From the NCBI GenBank assembly GCA_029862745.1, contig JAOTWS010000002.1:186001-250000 (forward strand): a stretch of DNA of 64,000 bases. Reading direction: 5' to 3'. The notes beneath the pieces are model-generated. The model saw only the letters and a list, made by a program, of their open reading frames with translations. It was not told where the DNA came from and made no database searches. Source of the DNA: Nitrosopumilus sp. (GTDB taxonomy: Archaea; Thermoproteota; Nitrososphaeria; Nitrososphaerales; Nitrosopumilaceae). This document shows, piece after piece, positions 29,099-38,143 of this stretch (position 1 is the first letter of the stretch; every line of letters begins with the position of its first letter). Position numbers and translations under genes: made by a program.

Positions 29099-30002
29099 AA
29101 TCACAGTTTCTCAAATAGTATCTTTTTTAGGAAATAATAAAAAATTAAAAATTTTAAATCCAAAAGAAAAAATTAAAAATTTTGAATCAATCATAAATGC
29201 AAAAAAATCATATATGACCTTTTGTTCTATATTAGAAGAAAAAGGTATAAAATTAATTACTAATTCAAAAGCAACTTTGATTATTTGTCATGAAAGTTTG
29301 GCAAATCAGGATTCAAATTTAAAATCTAATATTATCTATGTAAAAAACCCAAGATTAGATTTTATTAAATGTCTTAAGAAATTTTTTAATGATGAACAAA
29401 TTATGAAGGGTATTCATTCAACTGCGATTTTGAAGACAAAAGATATTGGAAAGAATGTTTACATTGGACCATATGTTCAAGTTGGAAAAAATGTTTCAAT
29501 AGGTGCTAATACCATTATCTATGGAAATGTTGTAATTTATGATAATGTAATAATTGGTAAAAATGTCATAATTGATTCAAATACAGTACTTGGAACAGAT
29601 GGATTTGGTTTTGAAAGGAATAAATTAAAAAAATTAGAAAAATTCCCTCATTTTGGAGGAATAGTAATTGGCAATGATGTAGAAATTGGTTCAAATGTTT
29701 CAATAGATCGAGGAACAATAGATGATACTATAATAGGAGCTGGAAGTAAGATTGACAATCTTGTTCATATTGCACATAATGTTAAGATTGGAAAGAATTG
29801 TTTAATTATAGCAAATTCCTTAATTGCAGGAAGTTGCATTCTCGAAGATAATGTTCACATTGCAATGTCTGCAACTATTAGAGAAGGAACAAAAATTGGC
29901 AAAAATGCCTTTGTTGGAATGGGTTCTGTTGTAACAAAGAATGTTCCGCCAAATCAAACTGTTTATGGAAATCCTGCACGTTCCATCAACTTTATAAAAT
30001 AA
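29076..30002 (+). CDS. LpxD-like hexapeptide acyltransferase
   Basis: 308 residues. An N-terminal alpha/beta domain (to about 105) is followed by a left-handed beta-helix of hexapeptide repeats (IGKNVYIGPYVQVGKN..., IGANTIIYGNVVIYDN) and the LpxD-like sequence VLGTDGFGFERN and NLVHIAHNVKIGKN, with the catalytic-type His. Bacterial LpxD N-acylates UDP-3-acyl-glucosamine for lipid A; an archaeon has no lipid A, so here the enzyme more likely N-acylates an amino sugar of a surface glycan (inference). Confidence 0.85.
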   Translation: MMNLKKCEITVSQIVSFLGNNKKLKILNPKEKIKNFESIINAKKSYMTFCSILEEKGIKLITNSKATLIICHESLANQDSNLKSNIIYVKNPRLDFIKCLKKFFNDEQIMKGIHSTAILKTKDIGKNVYIGPYVQVGKNVSIGANTIIYGNVVIYDNVIIGKNVIIDSNTVLGTDGFGFERNKLKKLEKFPHFGGIVIGNDVEIGSNVSIDRGTIDDTIIGAGSKIDNLVHIAHNVKIGKNCLIIANSLIAGSCILEDNVHIAMSATIREGTKIGKNAFVGMGSVVTKNVPPNQTVYGNPARSINFIK

Positions 30003-30023
30003 TTAAAATATATTTTGCTTTTT

Positions 30024-30923
30024 CTAACTCAATCTCATTGAATACGAATTTAAAATTATATTTGCATCAATTTCCTTTTCATTTTCAAAATTTACTTTTA
30101 ATATGCGTAGTAATCCATTACCTGTAATGATATTTACACTACCATCATCAAAAATCTGTGCAATTTGTCCTGGAACCCCAAAATATTTGTGATTACTTTT
30201 ATCTAGTTTAGATTTTTTTATGTATAATTTCTTTGATTTCAGAAATGTAAATGCAGGATAGGTTGGTTCTAATCCCCGAATTAAATTGAATATGTCTCTA
30301 CTATTTTTACCCCAATTTATGACTCCATCATCAGGAATTCTTTTACAGCCATAAGTTCCATTTTCTGGTTGTTTTATAAGAATGGGGTTTTCATCTAATA
30401 CCTTGAATAAATTTTCTTTAATCAATTCAACAGCAAATTGAGAAATTTTATTTTTTAAATCAACAATGGTGTGTTCATCATTAATTTCAATTTCTTTTTG
30501 CGCAATAATGTCTCCATTATCTACCTGTTTATTCATTAAAAACATCGTAATTCCAGTTTTTTGTTCTCCGTTAATTATGGCCCAATTAAGAGGAGCAAAT
30601 CCTCTTAAATTTGGAAGTAATGATGCATGTAATCCAATTATTCCCTTTTTTGGAATTTCTAAAATATCTTCTGAAAAAAGTTTTCTGTATCCAACAACCA
30701 TTATTGCCTTTGGATTGATCTCTTTTATTTTTTCTACAGTTAAATTTTCTGAAAAAAATAATGGAATTTGTTCTTTTTGCGCAATAATATCTACTGATTT
30801 TTCCCATTTCTCATGTTTTTCAGGCTTGAAAGTAAAAATAGCATCAACATCAATTTTCATTTGAATGATTTGCTGAAGACAATCATATCCTATCTCTTGA
30901 CTACCTATGAAGACAATACCCAT
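30024..30923 (-). CDS. Formyltransferase-family protein (ArnA/Fmt-like)
   Basis: Two-part protein of about 300 residues. The N-terminal domain has the formyl-transfer motif LHASLLPNLRGFAPLNWAI and DNGDIIAQKEI of 10-formyl-THF enzymes. The C-terminal half resembles the Fmt/ArnA C-domain. In this setting it probably formylates an amino sugar made by the DegT aminotransferase. The ATG at 30923 (5 bases after the epimerase stop) is preferred to a TTG at 30947 that would overlap it. Confidence 0.85.
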   Translation of the reverse strand: MGIVFIGSQEIGYDCLQQIIQMKIDVDAIFTFKPEKHEKWEKSVDIIAQKEQIPLFFSENLTVEKIKEINPKAIMVVGYRKLFSEDILEIPKKGIIGLHASLLPNLRGFAPLNWAIINGEQKTGITMFLMNKQVDNGDIIAQKEIEINDEHTIVDLKNKISQFAVELIKENLFKVLDENPILIKQPENGTYGCKRIPDDGVINWGKNSRDIFNLIRGLEPTYPAFTFLKSKKLYIKKSKLDKSNHKYFGVPGQIAQIFDDGSVNIITGNGLLRILKVNFENEKEIDANIILNSYSMRLS

Positions 30924-30928
30924 ATCTT

Positions 30929-31867
30929 TTAGAAATCTTGTCTCCAAATAATGTATTTGGATATTCCTTCTTCTAATTTCACAATTGGTTTATACCCTAA
31001 AATTTTTCTGCTATGTGTAATGTCAGCACAATGTCGTTTTACATCCCCTTTTCTATCTTTAACAAATTTTAATTCTATTTTATTTTCATTGCCTGTAATC
31101 TCTTGATATTTTTTTACTACTATTTTTGCAATTTTCTTAATTGATTCTTCTTTACCCTGTCCAATATTGAGCGTATCTCCTATCGCATTTTTAGTTTGAT
31201 CAGATAGCATTATTCCATTTGCAGTATCATCAACATATGTAAAATCACGTGTTTGATTTCCTGTACCATGAATAATTGGAAATTTCTTTTCTAAAATTCT
31301 TTCATAAAATTTTGGTATAGCTGCAGAATATGTATCACTTCTCATATATTCTCCATAACTATTGAAAGGACGAACTATAACCATCTTTAACCCATCTGAT
31401 TTTTCAAATCCCCTTACATATAGTTCGGATGCAGCTTTTGAACCTGCGTAAATTGTTGTTGGAAGTAATGGATGATCTTCTTTCATAGGTATTTTCATTG
31501 CACTTCCATATACTTCACTGGATGAAATATGGATCATTTTACATTTTAGTTCAGTACAAGCTTTTGCAACAAGATAAGTTCCGTAATCATTTACTTTTAC
31601 AACTTCTTCAGGTTTATCAAACGACATTGTAAGTGGTTTAACAGCTAAATGAAATACAACATCCATTTTTCTAGAGGCTGTTTTAAATTTATCATAATTT
31701 AGTATGCTTCCTTTGATAACTTTGATATCTTTTGGAACATTAGATTTTCCACTGGCATTTGAAAAATCATCATAAATTGAAACATTATAATTATTTTCAT
31801 AAAGTTTTTTTGCTAGTGTCGAACCAATAAATCCTAAACCACCAGTAACTAATGCTCTTCGCTTCAT
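30929..31867 (-). CDS. NAD-dependent sugar epimerase/dehydratase
   Basis: Extended SDR of 312 residues: NAD site TGGLGFIGSTLAKKL at the start, catalytic Tyr-x3-Lys in TIYAGSKAASELYVRGFE near residue 135, and substrate segments RPFNSYGEY and DFTYVDDTANGI. It resembles UDP-glucose 4-epimerases or dTDP-glucose dehydratases; the precise reaction is not decided. Middle gene of the unit DegT, SDR, formyltransferase. Confidence 0.9.
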   Translation of the reverse strand: MKRRALVTGGLGFIGSTLAKKLYENNYNVSIYDDFSNASGKSNVPKDIKVIKGSILNYDKFKTASRKMDVVFHLAVKPLTMSFDKPEEVVKVNDYGTYLVAKACTELKCKMIHISSSEVYGSAMKIPMKEDHPLLPTTIYAGSKAASELYVRGFEKSDGLKMVIVRPFNSYGEYMRSDTYSAAIPKFYERILEKKFPIIHGTGNQTRDFTYVDDTANGIMLSDQTKNAIGDTLNIGQGKEESIKKIAKIVVKKYQEITGNENKIELKFVKDRKGDVKRHCADITHSRKILGYKPIVKLEEGISKYIIWRQDF

Positions 31868-31908
31868 AGCTTTGCTTTTTTACTTATATTAAAATTCTTT
31901 TTCATTCA

Positions 31909-32994
31909 TTAAATATTTTTTAATGTTTTTGATATAATATTACAAATTATCTCTTGATCATCTTGTGTAATTTCTTCATGTAATGGGAGAGATATAGTGT
32001 TTTTATATAAAAACTCTGAATTTTTTAAACTAGAATGTTTTGAACATTTTTGAAATACTGGAAGACAATGAAGCGCATAAGTACCAATTTGTGATTCGAT
32101 ATTATTTTTAGCTAATTTTTGAATAACTCTATCACGTAAATTTGGTTTTGTAATTACACAAACAAATGTCTGAAATGTATGCCTAGAATTTTTAGTTTGT
32201 TTCTGAATTTGTATACCATCTATTTTTTTAAATAATTCCGAATAGATCTTTGCCATTTTCTGTCTATTTTTAATTATTCTCTCAATCTTTCTTAATTGTT
32301 CTAAGCCTATTGCACTTTGAATATCTGACATTTTGTAATTTGTCCCAACACTGGTAAATTCATTATCTTTTTTTCCAAATGATTTGAAACTTTTAATCTT
32401 ATTAGCCAATCTTCTGTCATCTGTTGTAATCATACCTCCTTCACCTGTTGTAATTATTTTTCTTGGGTGAAAACTAAAACAACTAACATTAGCCAATGAA
32501 CCAACAAATTTTGAACCTAATTTTGAACCTAAACTGGTTGCAGCATCCTCTACCACAATCATTTTTTTCTTTAATTTATAAAATTCGTTTTCTAAAGGAT
32601 TACCAAAAATTGATACAGGTGAAATTATTTCAATATTATCAAAATTCTTTTGTTCTACTATATCTCTTGTTATATTCATTGTTTCAATATCTACATCTAC
32701 TAAAATTGGTTTCCCGCCGGCCAATATTATTGCGTTTACTGTAGCCGGAAATGTAAAATCTGAAACTAATACCCTCTTCCCTTTAATATTGAGACATTCA
32801 AAAACTGCATGTAATGATGTTGTTGCAGATGTTGTTGCTATGGCAAATTTTGTTTTGACATAATTTGATATGCCAATTTCAAATTTCTTTGTGACATTAC
32901 CTTCAGTTAAAAATTTTGATTTAAACACTTGTTTGACGGATCTAATTTCATTATTATCTAAAGATGGTCTCATAAGATAGATTTTTTTCTTCAT
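31909..32994 (-). CDS. DegT/DnrJ/EryC1/StrS sugar aminotransferase
   Basis: PLP enzyme of 361 residues that aminates keto-sugars. Features: LDNNEIRSVKQVFKSKFLTEG at the start, VEDAATSLGSK near 150, and the Schiff-base Lys in SFHPRKIITTGEGGMI near 180. Together with the SDR and formyltransferase next in line it suggests a pathway to an N-formylated amino sugar. Confidence 0.93.
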   Translation of the reverse strand: MKKKIYLMRPSLDNNEIRSVKQVFKSKFLTEGNVTKKFEIGISNYVKTKFAIATTSATTSLHAVFECLNIKGKRVLVSDFTFPATVNAIILAGGKPILVDVDIETMNITRDIVEQKNFDNIEIISPVSIFGNPLENEFYKLKKKMIVVEDAATSLGSKLGSKFVGSLANVSCFSFHPRKIITTGEGGMITTDDRRLANKIKSFKSFGKKDNEFTSVGTNYKMSDIQSAIGLEQLRKIERIIKNRQKMAKIYSELFKKIDGIQIQKQTKNSRHTFQTFVCVITKPNLRDRVIQKLAKNNIESQIGTYALHCLPVFQKCSKHSSLKNSEFLYKNTISLPLHEEITQDDQEIICNIISKTLKNI

Positions 32995-33076
32995 ACAGTT
33001 CTTATTTTTTTATGCTAATAAACCAGTTTTTTTTGTTACACAAAACTAATTAATTAATAAAAATTGTCCTTTTTTA

Positions 33077-33886
33077 TTGAAAACCATTGATATTGTATCT
33101 GGTTTGGGAGAAATTGGCACTCCTATTTTGAAACTATTTTCAAAATCTAACATTGTTTTAGGTTATGACATCAATCCAAAATTAATGAATTTGAAGAAAT
33201 TTGAAAAATATAAAAATTCAAATGTAAAATTTTTACACATATGCATTCCATTCAATGACAAATTCTTAAAGAATGTATTATCACTTTATAAAAAATTCAA
33301 ACCACAAATTATTGTTATTCATAGTACTGTGGCTCCTTATACTACCAAATCATTACAAAAAAAAATCCCAATCCCTGTTATCTATAGTGCAACTAGAGGT
33401 GTTCATAAAAGAATGTTACAAGATCTAAAAAAATATACTAAATTTTATGCCTTAGAAAAAATAACTTCAAATCAAAAATGGGCATCTTCTGAATACACAA
33501 AACTTTTGAAAAAATCTAATATCAAATCAAAGAAAATGTCAGAACCAATTACATTAGAATTAGCAAAAATTGTTGTGGATACAACTTATTATGGTTGGTT
33601 GATAAATTATGCTCAGCTAAGTAATATTATTGCTAAAAAACATGGAGTGGATTATGATGAAATGTGGGAATTTTCTGATGAAATTCATAAATTTATAGGT
33701 AATAGACCAAAGATGTTTCCAGGATTTATTGGTGGTCATTGCGTGATTCCTAATTTATCATTAATAGACGAGGAATCGTTTTGGCAAATTGATAAAATCA
33801 ATAACATCTATGCTAAAAAAGTAAAAAATGCAAAATCCATTGCAAAAAAATATGTTAAGGGAAGACAATCATACAATTCAAAATAG
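33077..33886 (+). CDS. Short UDP-sugar-dehydrogenase-like protein
   Basis: 269 residues, about 150 fewer than full UDP-glucose/ManNAc dehydrogenases. The NAD domain is intact (IVSGLGEIGTPILKLF, GxGxxG) and VIHSTVAPYTTKSL matches the family's STVPPGTT region. PGFIGGHCVIPN near residue 225 matches the catalytic Cys loop (GGHC). The C-terminal UDP-binding domain is absent, so it may not be a standard dehydrogenase. TTG start. Convergent to nothing: a stem-loop follows its stop. Confidence 0.75.
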   Translation: MKTIDIVSGLGEIGTPILKLFSKSNIVLGYDINPKLMNLKKFEKYKNSNVKFLHICIPFNDKFLKNVLSLYKKFKPQIIVIHSTVAPYTTKSLQKKIPIPVIYSATRGVHKRMLQDLKKYTKFYALEKITSNQKWASSEYTKLLKKSNIKSKKMSEPITLELAKIVVDTTYYGWLINYAQLSNIIAKKHGVDYDEMWEFSDEIHKFIGNRPKMFPGFIGGHCVIPNLSLIDEESFWQIDKINNIYAKKVKNAKSIAKKYVKGRQSYNSK

Positions 33887-33889
33887 CGT

Positions 33890-33908
33890 CAAAAATCATA
33901 GATTTTTG
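33890..33908 (+). terminator. Stem-loop after the dehydrogenase-like gene
   Basis: Perfect 8-base arms CAAAAATC and GATTTTTG around a 3-base loop begin 4 bases after the stop codon at 33886, followed by GTTTTAAC. Position fits a transcript 3' end, though archaea need only a T-run. Confidence 0.45.
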
Positions 33909-34101
33909 GTTTTAACTATACATTAAGGATTATTGCACAATTTCTAGCCATTTTTTTTAAGCCACATACATTATTTGACTGTCAATTTATTATAATGTTT
34001 ACGAATTAATCAGGTATTTTAAAAAAATGCAATGAGGAATAGTATTTGGAGAAAATTTCTTTAGGTTGATTTTAAATATAGTTCTAAAATTTTTATTTTA
34101 A

Positions 34102-35169
34102 ATGGAAAATATTGATATCCAAACCCATTCTTCATTAAGGACAGTAGAGTGGAAAGATAATAAAGTTGTAATGATTGATCAAACCAAATTACCTAATAAA
34201 CTTCTTTTTGTAGAATATGATGATTTTAATCAGGTAGCTGATGCCATCAAAACTCTTGTAGTTAGAGGTGCACCTGCAATTGGAGTATCTGGTGCTTTTG
34301 GATTGGCATTGGCAGTATTACAAAGTAAAGCAACTGTTAAAGATCAATTATTATCCGATTTAGAATCTGCTAGAAAAATCCTCTTTGCAACTAGACCAAC
34401 AGCGGTAAACTTAGGTTGGGGATTAGAGAAAATTATGCGTGTTGCAAAATCTGGAAATTCAGTTGAACAGATTAAAGAATTAGTTATTTCTGAAGCAAAA
34501 AAAATGGCCGAGGAAGATATTGAAATAAACAAAGCAATGGGGAAGAATGGTTCTGTTCTTTTTGATAATAATGATACCATAATGACACACTGTAATGCTG
34601 GTGCGCTTGCTACTGTTGCATATGGAACTGCATTAGGTGTAATTAGAGCAACTAGAGAGAGTGGTAAAAATGTAAAAGTAATAGCAACTGAAACAAGACC
34701 AATACAACAGGGTTCGAGACTAACCGTTTTTGAGCTGAAACATGATGGATTTGACGTTAGCCTAATTCCAGATACTGCTGTAGGATATTCTATGGCAAAT
34801 GGTTTAGTACACAAAGTTGTAGTTGGTGCTGATAGAATTGTTAAAACTGGTCATATTTTTAACAAAATTGGAACTTATCAGGTAGCAACTATGGCAAAAC
34901 AACACGGAATTCCATTTTATGTTGCAGCACCATTATCTACAATTGATTTGGAAACTAAAGCAGAAGATGTCATCATTGAGATGCGTAAGGGTAGTGAAGT
35001 TACAGGAATTGGTGACAAAAAAACGGCACCTGATGATATCAATGTGATTAATCCTGCTTTTGATATGACTCCTCCTGAACTAATTTCAGGAATTATAACA
35101 GAAAAAGGAGTGGTTAAAGCTCCTTATGAGGAATCTATACCAAAATTATTTCAATCTGACAATTCATAA
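34102..35169 (+). CDS. mtnA: MtnA-like methylthioribose-1-phosphate isomerase
   Basis: 355 residues of the aIF2B/MtnA family. Key segments: VVRGAPAIGVSGAFGLALAV near 50, MTHCNAGALATVAYG with the catalytic Cys near 160, ETRPIQQGSRLT, and VVGADRIVKTGHIFNKIGT with the catalytic Asp near 245. It isomerises 5-methylthioribose-1-phosphate in methionine salvage. Archaeal relatives may act on ribose-1,5-bisphosphate, so the substrate is less sure than the family. Confidence 0.88.
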   Translation: MENIDIQTHSSLRTVEWKDNKVVMIDQTKLPNKLLFVEYDDFNQVADAIKTLVVRGAPAIGVSGAFGLALAVLQSKATVKDQLLSDLESARKILFATRPTAVNLGWGLEKIMRVAKSGNSVEQIKELVISEAKKMAEEDIEINKAMGKNGSVLFDNNDTIMTHCNAGALATVAYGTALGVIRATRESGKNVKVIATETRPIQQGSRLTVFELKHDGFDVSLIPDTAVGYSMANGLVHKVVVGADRIVKTGHIFNKIGTYQVATMAKQHGIPFYVAAPLSTIDLETKAEDVIIEMRKGSEVTGIGDKKTAPDDINVINPAFDMTPPELISGIITEKGVVKAPYEESIPKLFQSDNS

Positions 35170-35461
35170 TTTCATTACTTCTCTCAACTTTTGTTTAAGA
35201 TTTAACAATCTATATTAGAATCAAACCTTGAAAAACAAATCCAAGACTATCTTGATTCAGTTTAGATAATATCTAGTAGCAAAACCTAAATTAATATCTG
35301 TAGATCTTACGTTGATCATCTTGTAAGTGGAGTAAGAAAAGATGAACTAGAAATCTAAATCTTAATTCTAAATTTTTTATAATCCTCATTAGTATTATGA
35401 AGTATTATGTATTATAACGTAACCTTACTTTTTATTATCCAATTTTATTTAGAAGAATGGA
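35170..35461. other. Non-coding gap, possible decayed coding sequence
   Basis: No open frame of useful length. Short protein-like stretches in different frames (for example SYVDHLVSGVRKDELEI before a stop near 35358) hint at gene decay, but this is weak. AT-rich promoter-like sequence precedes 35462. Confidence 0.3.
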
Positions 35462-35677
35462 TTGAAGATTATAATAAAAAATGGTGAATCGACCATATTG
35501 TATCATGATTCTAGTGATGTATCTGTCCTTCCAAAAAGTAAACTAGTAAGAACATTTAATGATGATGGCTCTTTGATTGAAGAGTTTAAACTTCTTGACA
35601 AAAAAATTGCTTTGAATGATGATTTTGATAACGATCAAACTGAAATTGTCGTAACTTTGAATGTTGAAAGAAAGTAA
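35462..35677 (+). CDS. Small hypothetical protein, 71 residues
   Basis: TTG-initiated frame encoding alternating beta strands (MKIIIKNGESTILYH, SKLVRTFNDDGSLIEEFKLL) and an acidic C-terminus. Codon use looks like real coding sequence. No family recognised, no close neighbours. Confidence 0.5.
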   Translation: MKIIIKNGESTILYHDSSDVSVLPKSKLVRTFNDDGSLIEEFKLLDKKIALNDDFDNDQTEIVVTLNVERK

Positions 35678-35943
35678 TGAAATCATCTAATTTTCATCAG
35701 TGATTCCATTTCGTATGAGTTTGCAAAAATGTTAAAATAAGTTTTAAATTCTAGTCACATCAGTTAATATCCAAATTATTGGATTTAAAAAAATGTTGTA
35801 CAAAATTAAAAAAAATTATTGAAATTTTAATATTTATCAATTTGTATAATCACTATCACGATTATTAATGAATAAAGGAAACATTAATCATCATTTCTTG
35901 ATGTACATGTAAATCGTTAGAATATTTTAGGATTATTTTGAAC

Positions 35944-36018
35944 TGGGGACGATGGGATTTGAACCCATGATCTCCAGCACCCGAGGCTGGCAGTATACCC
36001 AAGCTAACCTACGTCCCC
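35944..36018 (-). tRNA. tRNA-Pro (anticodon CGG)
   Basis: Read on the minus strand: acceptor GGGGACG/CGTCCCC, discriminator A, anticodon stem CCAGC/GCTGG around CTCGGGT (anticodon CGG), and T arm ATGGGTTCAAATCCCAT. No intron. CCA not encoded. Confidence 0.95.
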
Positions 36019-36155
36019 ATTAAATTAAATTGAAAACATAATTTAATTTCATAAATCCCATCAAGACCGTGACCCAATCCACAAATAGTCAAAATAGAAT
36101 AATTTTGATGTTTATTTTTCTACACGAATAAATATTTCCTAAACATATGATAACC

Positions 36156-36331
36156 ATGGCAAAAAGTCTTAGTTGTGCAGATGCTGGTGCTGATTGTGGA
36201 TGGTCCATAACTGCAGTACTGAAGAAGATTTAATGGCTAAAGCCACAGAACATGTCAAAGAATCTCATAAAGAATTAAAAATTACACCTGAACTTACTAA
36301 AAAAATTAAGTCTCTCATAAAAGATGTATAG
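36156..36331 (+). pseudogene. DUF1059-family small protein, single-base frameshift
   Basis: The ATG frame reads MAKSLSCADAGADCGWSITA and then runs to a stop at 36231-36233. The next frame continues without a break as STEEDLMAKATEHVKESH to a stop at 36329-36331. Joined, they give a complete DUF1059 protein (about 59 residues, CADAG-x-DCGW metal-site start and an EHVKESH helix). The shift lies at about 36212-36215 and equals the loss of one base (GCA-AGT read as GCAGT). It may be a true pseudogene, an assembly error or recoding. Confidence 0.8.
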
Positions 36332-36607
36332 GTGAAATTCTTTCCTCTATTTTTTCTTTAAACTAGGCATAAATCATTATTTTGAATCCAAACTTTGTTG
36401 TGCTACATAGGTTGGATTCAAACTATGTTTGTTGGAGATTTAAATTAAATTTCAAAATCTTCATCTAGTTTATAAGAAATTTAGTAAATTGATCAATTTG
36501 TAGCATGAAATCAATTGTAAATATCTGATTATTTGATACAAATCAGATGGTTAATTCAAGCTAATTAATAGAAAGTTTTTATTGTTTTTCAAACTGTAGC
36601 ATACAAT

Positions 36608-37246
36608 ATGACTGTTGTTTCTGCACAAGCAATTGAAGATTCCTTAAAGCAATGCATGGATCCTGAAGTTCCTTTAAACATTGTAGAAATGGGATTAATC
36701 TATGGTATAAATGTTGAAGAAAACAATGATGTTAATATTAAAATGACAATGACTACTCAAGGCTGTCCACTTCATGAAACTTTGGTACAAGATGCAACGA
36801 GATATGCTAAAAAGGTTCCAGGAGTAAACAATGTCAAAATAGACATTGTATGGGAACCTGCATGGTCAATGGATAAAATGACTGAGGAAGGAAAAATGAA
36901 ATTAAAAAATATGAGTGTTGCTATGAATACTCCTGCGCCAATTAATTATGAAACCGCATTTCCTCAGGGTGTTGGGAAATTAGTACAACAAGAAGATGGT
37001 TCTATGGTTTTGGCAAATGAACATGAACAAGGGTTTATGGTAAATCAAGCAATAGTAGATTTTTGGAAATCATGTAATGGACAACGCAAAGTTACAGAAC
37101 TAGTAGAAGTCTTTGCACAACAAACAGGTCTTAAAAGAAATCAAGTAGAAAAAGAAGTCATGCAGTTATTACAACAATTACGTGATGGTGGATTAATTGC
37201 AATTGCAGGTCAGCCAGACACCCCAAATGTTGAATTTAAAAAATAA
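36608..37246 (+). CDS. MIP18/SufT-like domain fused to a PqqD-like domain
   Basis: Residues 1-105 form a MIP18 (DUF59) domain: DPEVPLNIVEMGLIYGI and MTTQGCPLHETL with the conserved Cys, as in SufT/PaaD-type Fe-S assembly factors. After a linker, residues about 140-205 (GFMVNQAIVDFWKSCNGQRKVTELVEVF) have the PqqD winged-helix pattern. PqqD domains chaperone peptides for radical SAM enzymes. The fusion suggests Fe-S cluster delivery or maturation of a partner; no such partner is adjacent. Confidence 0.85.
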   Translation: MTVVSAQAIEDSLKQCMDPEVPLNIVEMGLIYGINVEENNDVNIKMTMTTQGCPLHETLVQDATRYAKKVPGVNNVKIDIVWEPAWSMDKMTEEGKMKLKNMSVAMNTPAPINYETAFPQGVGKLVQQEDGSMVLANEHEQGFMVNQAIVDFWKSCNGQRKVTELVEVFAQQTGLKRNQVEKEVMQLLQQLRDGGLIAIAGQPDTPNVEFKK

Positions 37247-37248
37247 TT

Positions 37249-37896
37249 CTAAAAAATATAGTTTGAATTTGCACCATCAAAATTTATTGTGACACCTGAT
37301 AGATATTTTATTTTATTTTCAATTATGGCTTTGACAAAACTTCCAATCTCCTCAGGACTTCCTAGTCGTTTCATAGGCAAAGATTTTTCGAATTCTTTTA
37401 CATTTTCTATTAATTCTTGAGTTCTATCTGTATTAATTGGACCTGGAGAAATGTTGATACAACTAATATTTTTTTGAGCATATTCTTTACTTAATACTTT
37501 GAAAACTTCACTAAATGCTGCACGATATGCAGCAGATATGATCAATTTTGAATTTGGTTCTTTTATTACATTAGAACTGATCAAGAAAATATATCCATTA
37601 TCATTAATTTTGATATTCTGTAAAATGGTACAAAATCCTAAGAATAATTGGTTGTGATATAAATTCCAATCCTCTTCTGTAATTGCCAAAAATGGTTTTG
37701 GAGAAGGACCACCAGTATTGAGAACAAGAATATCTGTTTGTGTATTTTTTTCCAAAAATTCTCTCACACTTTTCAAATCTGATGTATCTATATCATTCTT
37801 AGATGCTGCAAAAACATCAATTTTTATTGATTTGAGAGAATTTGAAATTGCTTTTCCTATTCCCCTCGAACCACCAAGAACAATCGCTTTAGTCAT
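37249..37896 (-). CDS. Short-chain dehydrogenase/reductase family protein
   Basis: 215 residues with a clear NAD(P) site (AIVLGGSRGIGKAISNSL) and LVLNTGGPSPKPF in place of the usual NAG motif. The catalytic Tyr-x3-Lys is not kept: the segment reads SAAYRAAFSEVFK, with Phe in the Lys position. The NTGGP type of SDR (3-oxoacyl reductase-like) often lacks the standard pair. The C-terminus GVTINFDGANSNYIF is normal for SDRs. Convergent with the MIP18 gene. Confidence 0.85.
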   Translation of the reverse strand: MTKAIVLGGSRGIGKAISNSLKSIKIDVFAASKNDIDTSDLKSVREFLEKNTQTDILVLNTGGPSPKPFLAITEEDWNLYHNQLFLGFCTILQNIKINDNGYIFLISSNVIKEPNSKLIISAAYRAAFSEVFKVLSKEYAQKNISCINISPGPINTDRTQELIENVKEFEKSLPMKRLGSPEEIGSFVKAIIENKIKYLSGVTINFDGANSNYIF

Positions 37897-38143
37897 ATCC
37901 TGTAAATTACCGTGATAATTAAATTTCTTTACTAAAGGAATTACTTCTTATTGAATTGAAAAATTCTCTCAAAATTGATTATTGTTTTATCTTTGAGTAA
38001 AAACTAGGATTGGATTAGCTAGCACTAGCACTACTTTTTTTCACCAAATTGTTTGCATTAGCAATCTTGGGAGCTCAAACATTTTTTCATGAAAATATAC
38101 TGATGATGGAGTCTCTTTACAAGGTATACTTTGTGGATGTGAG

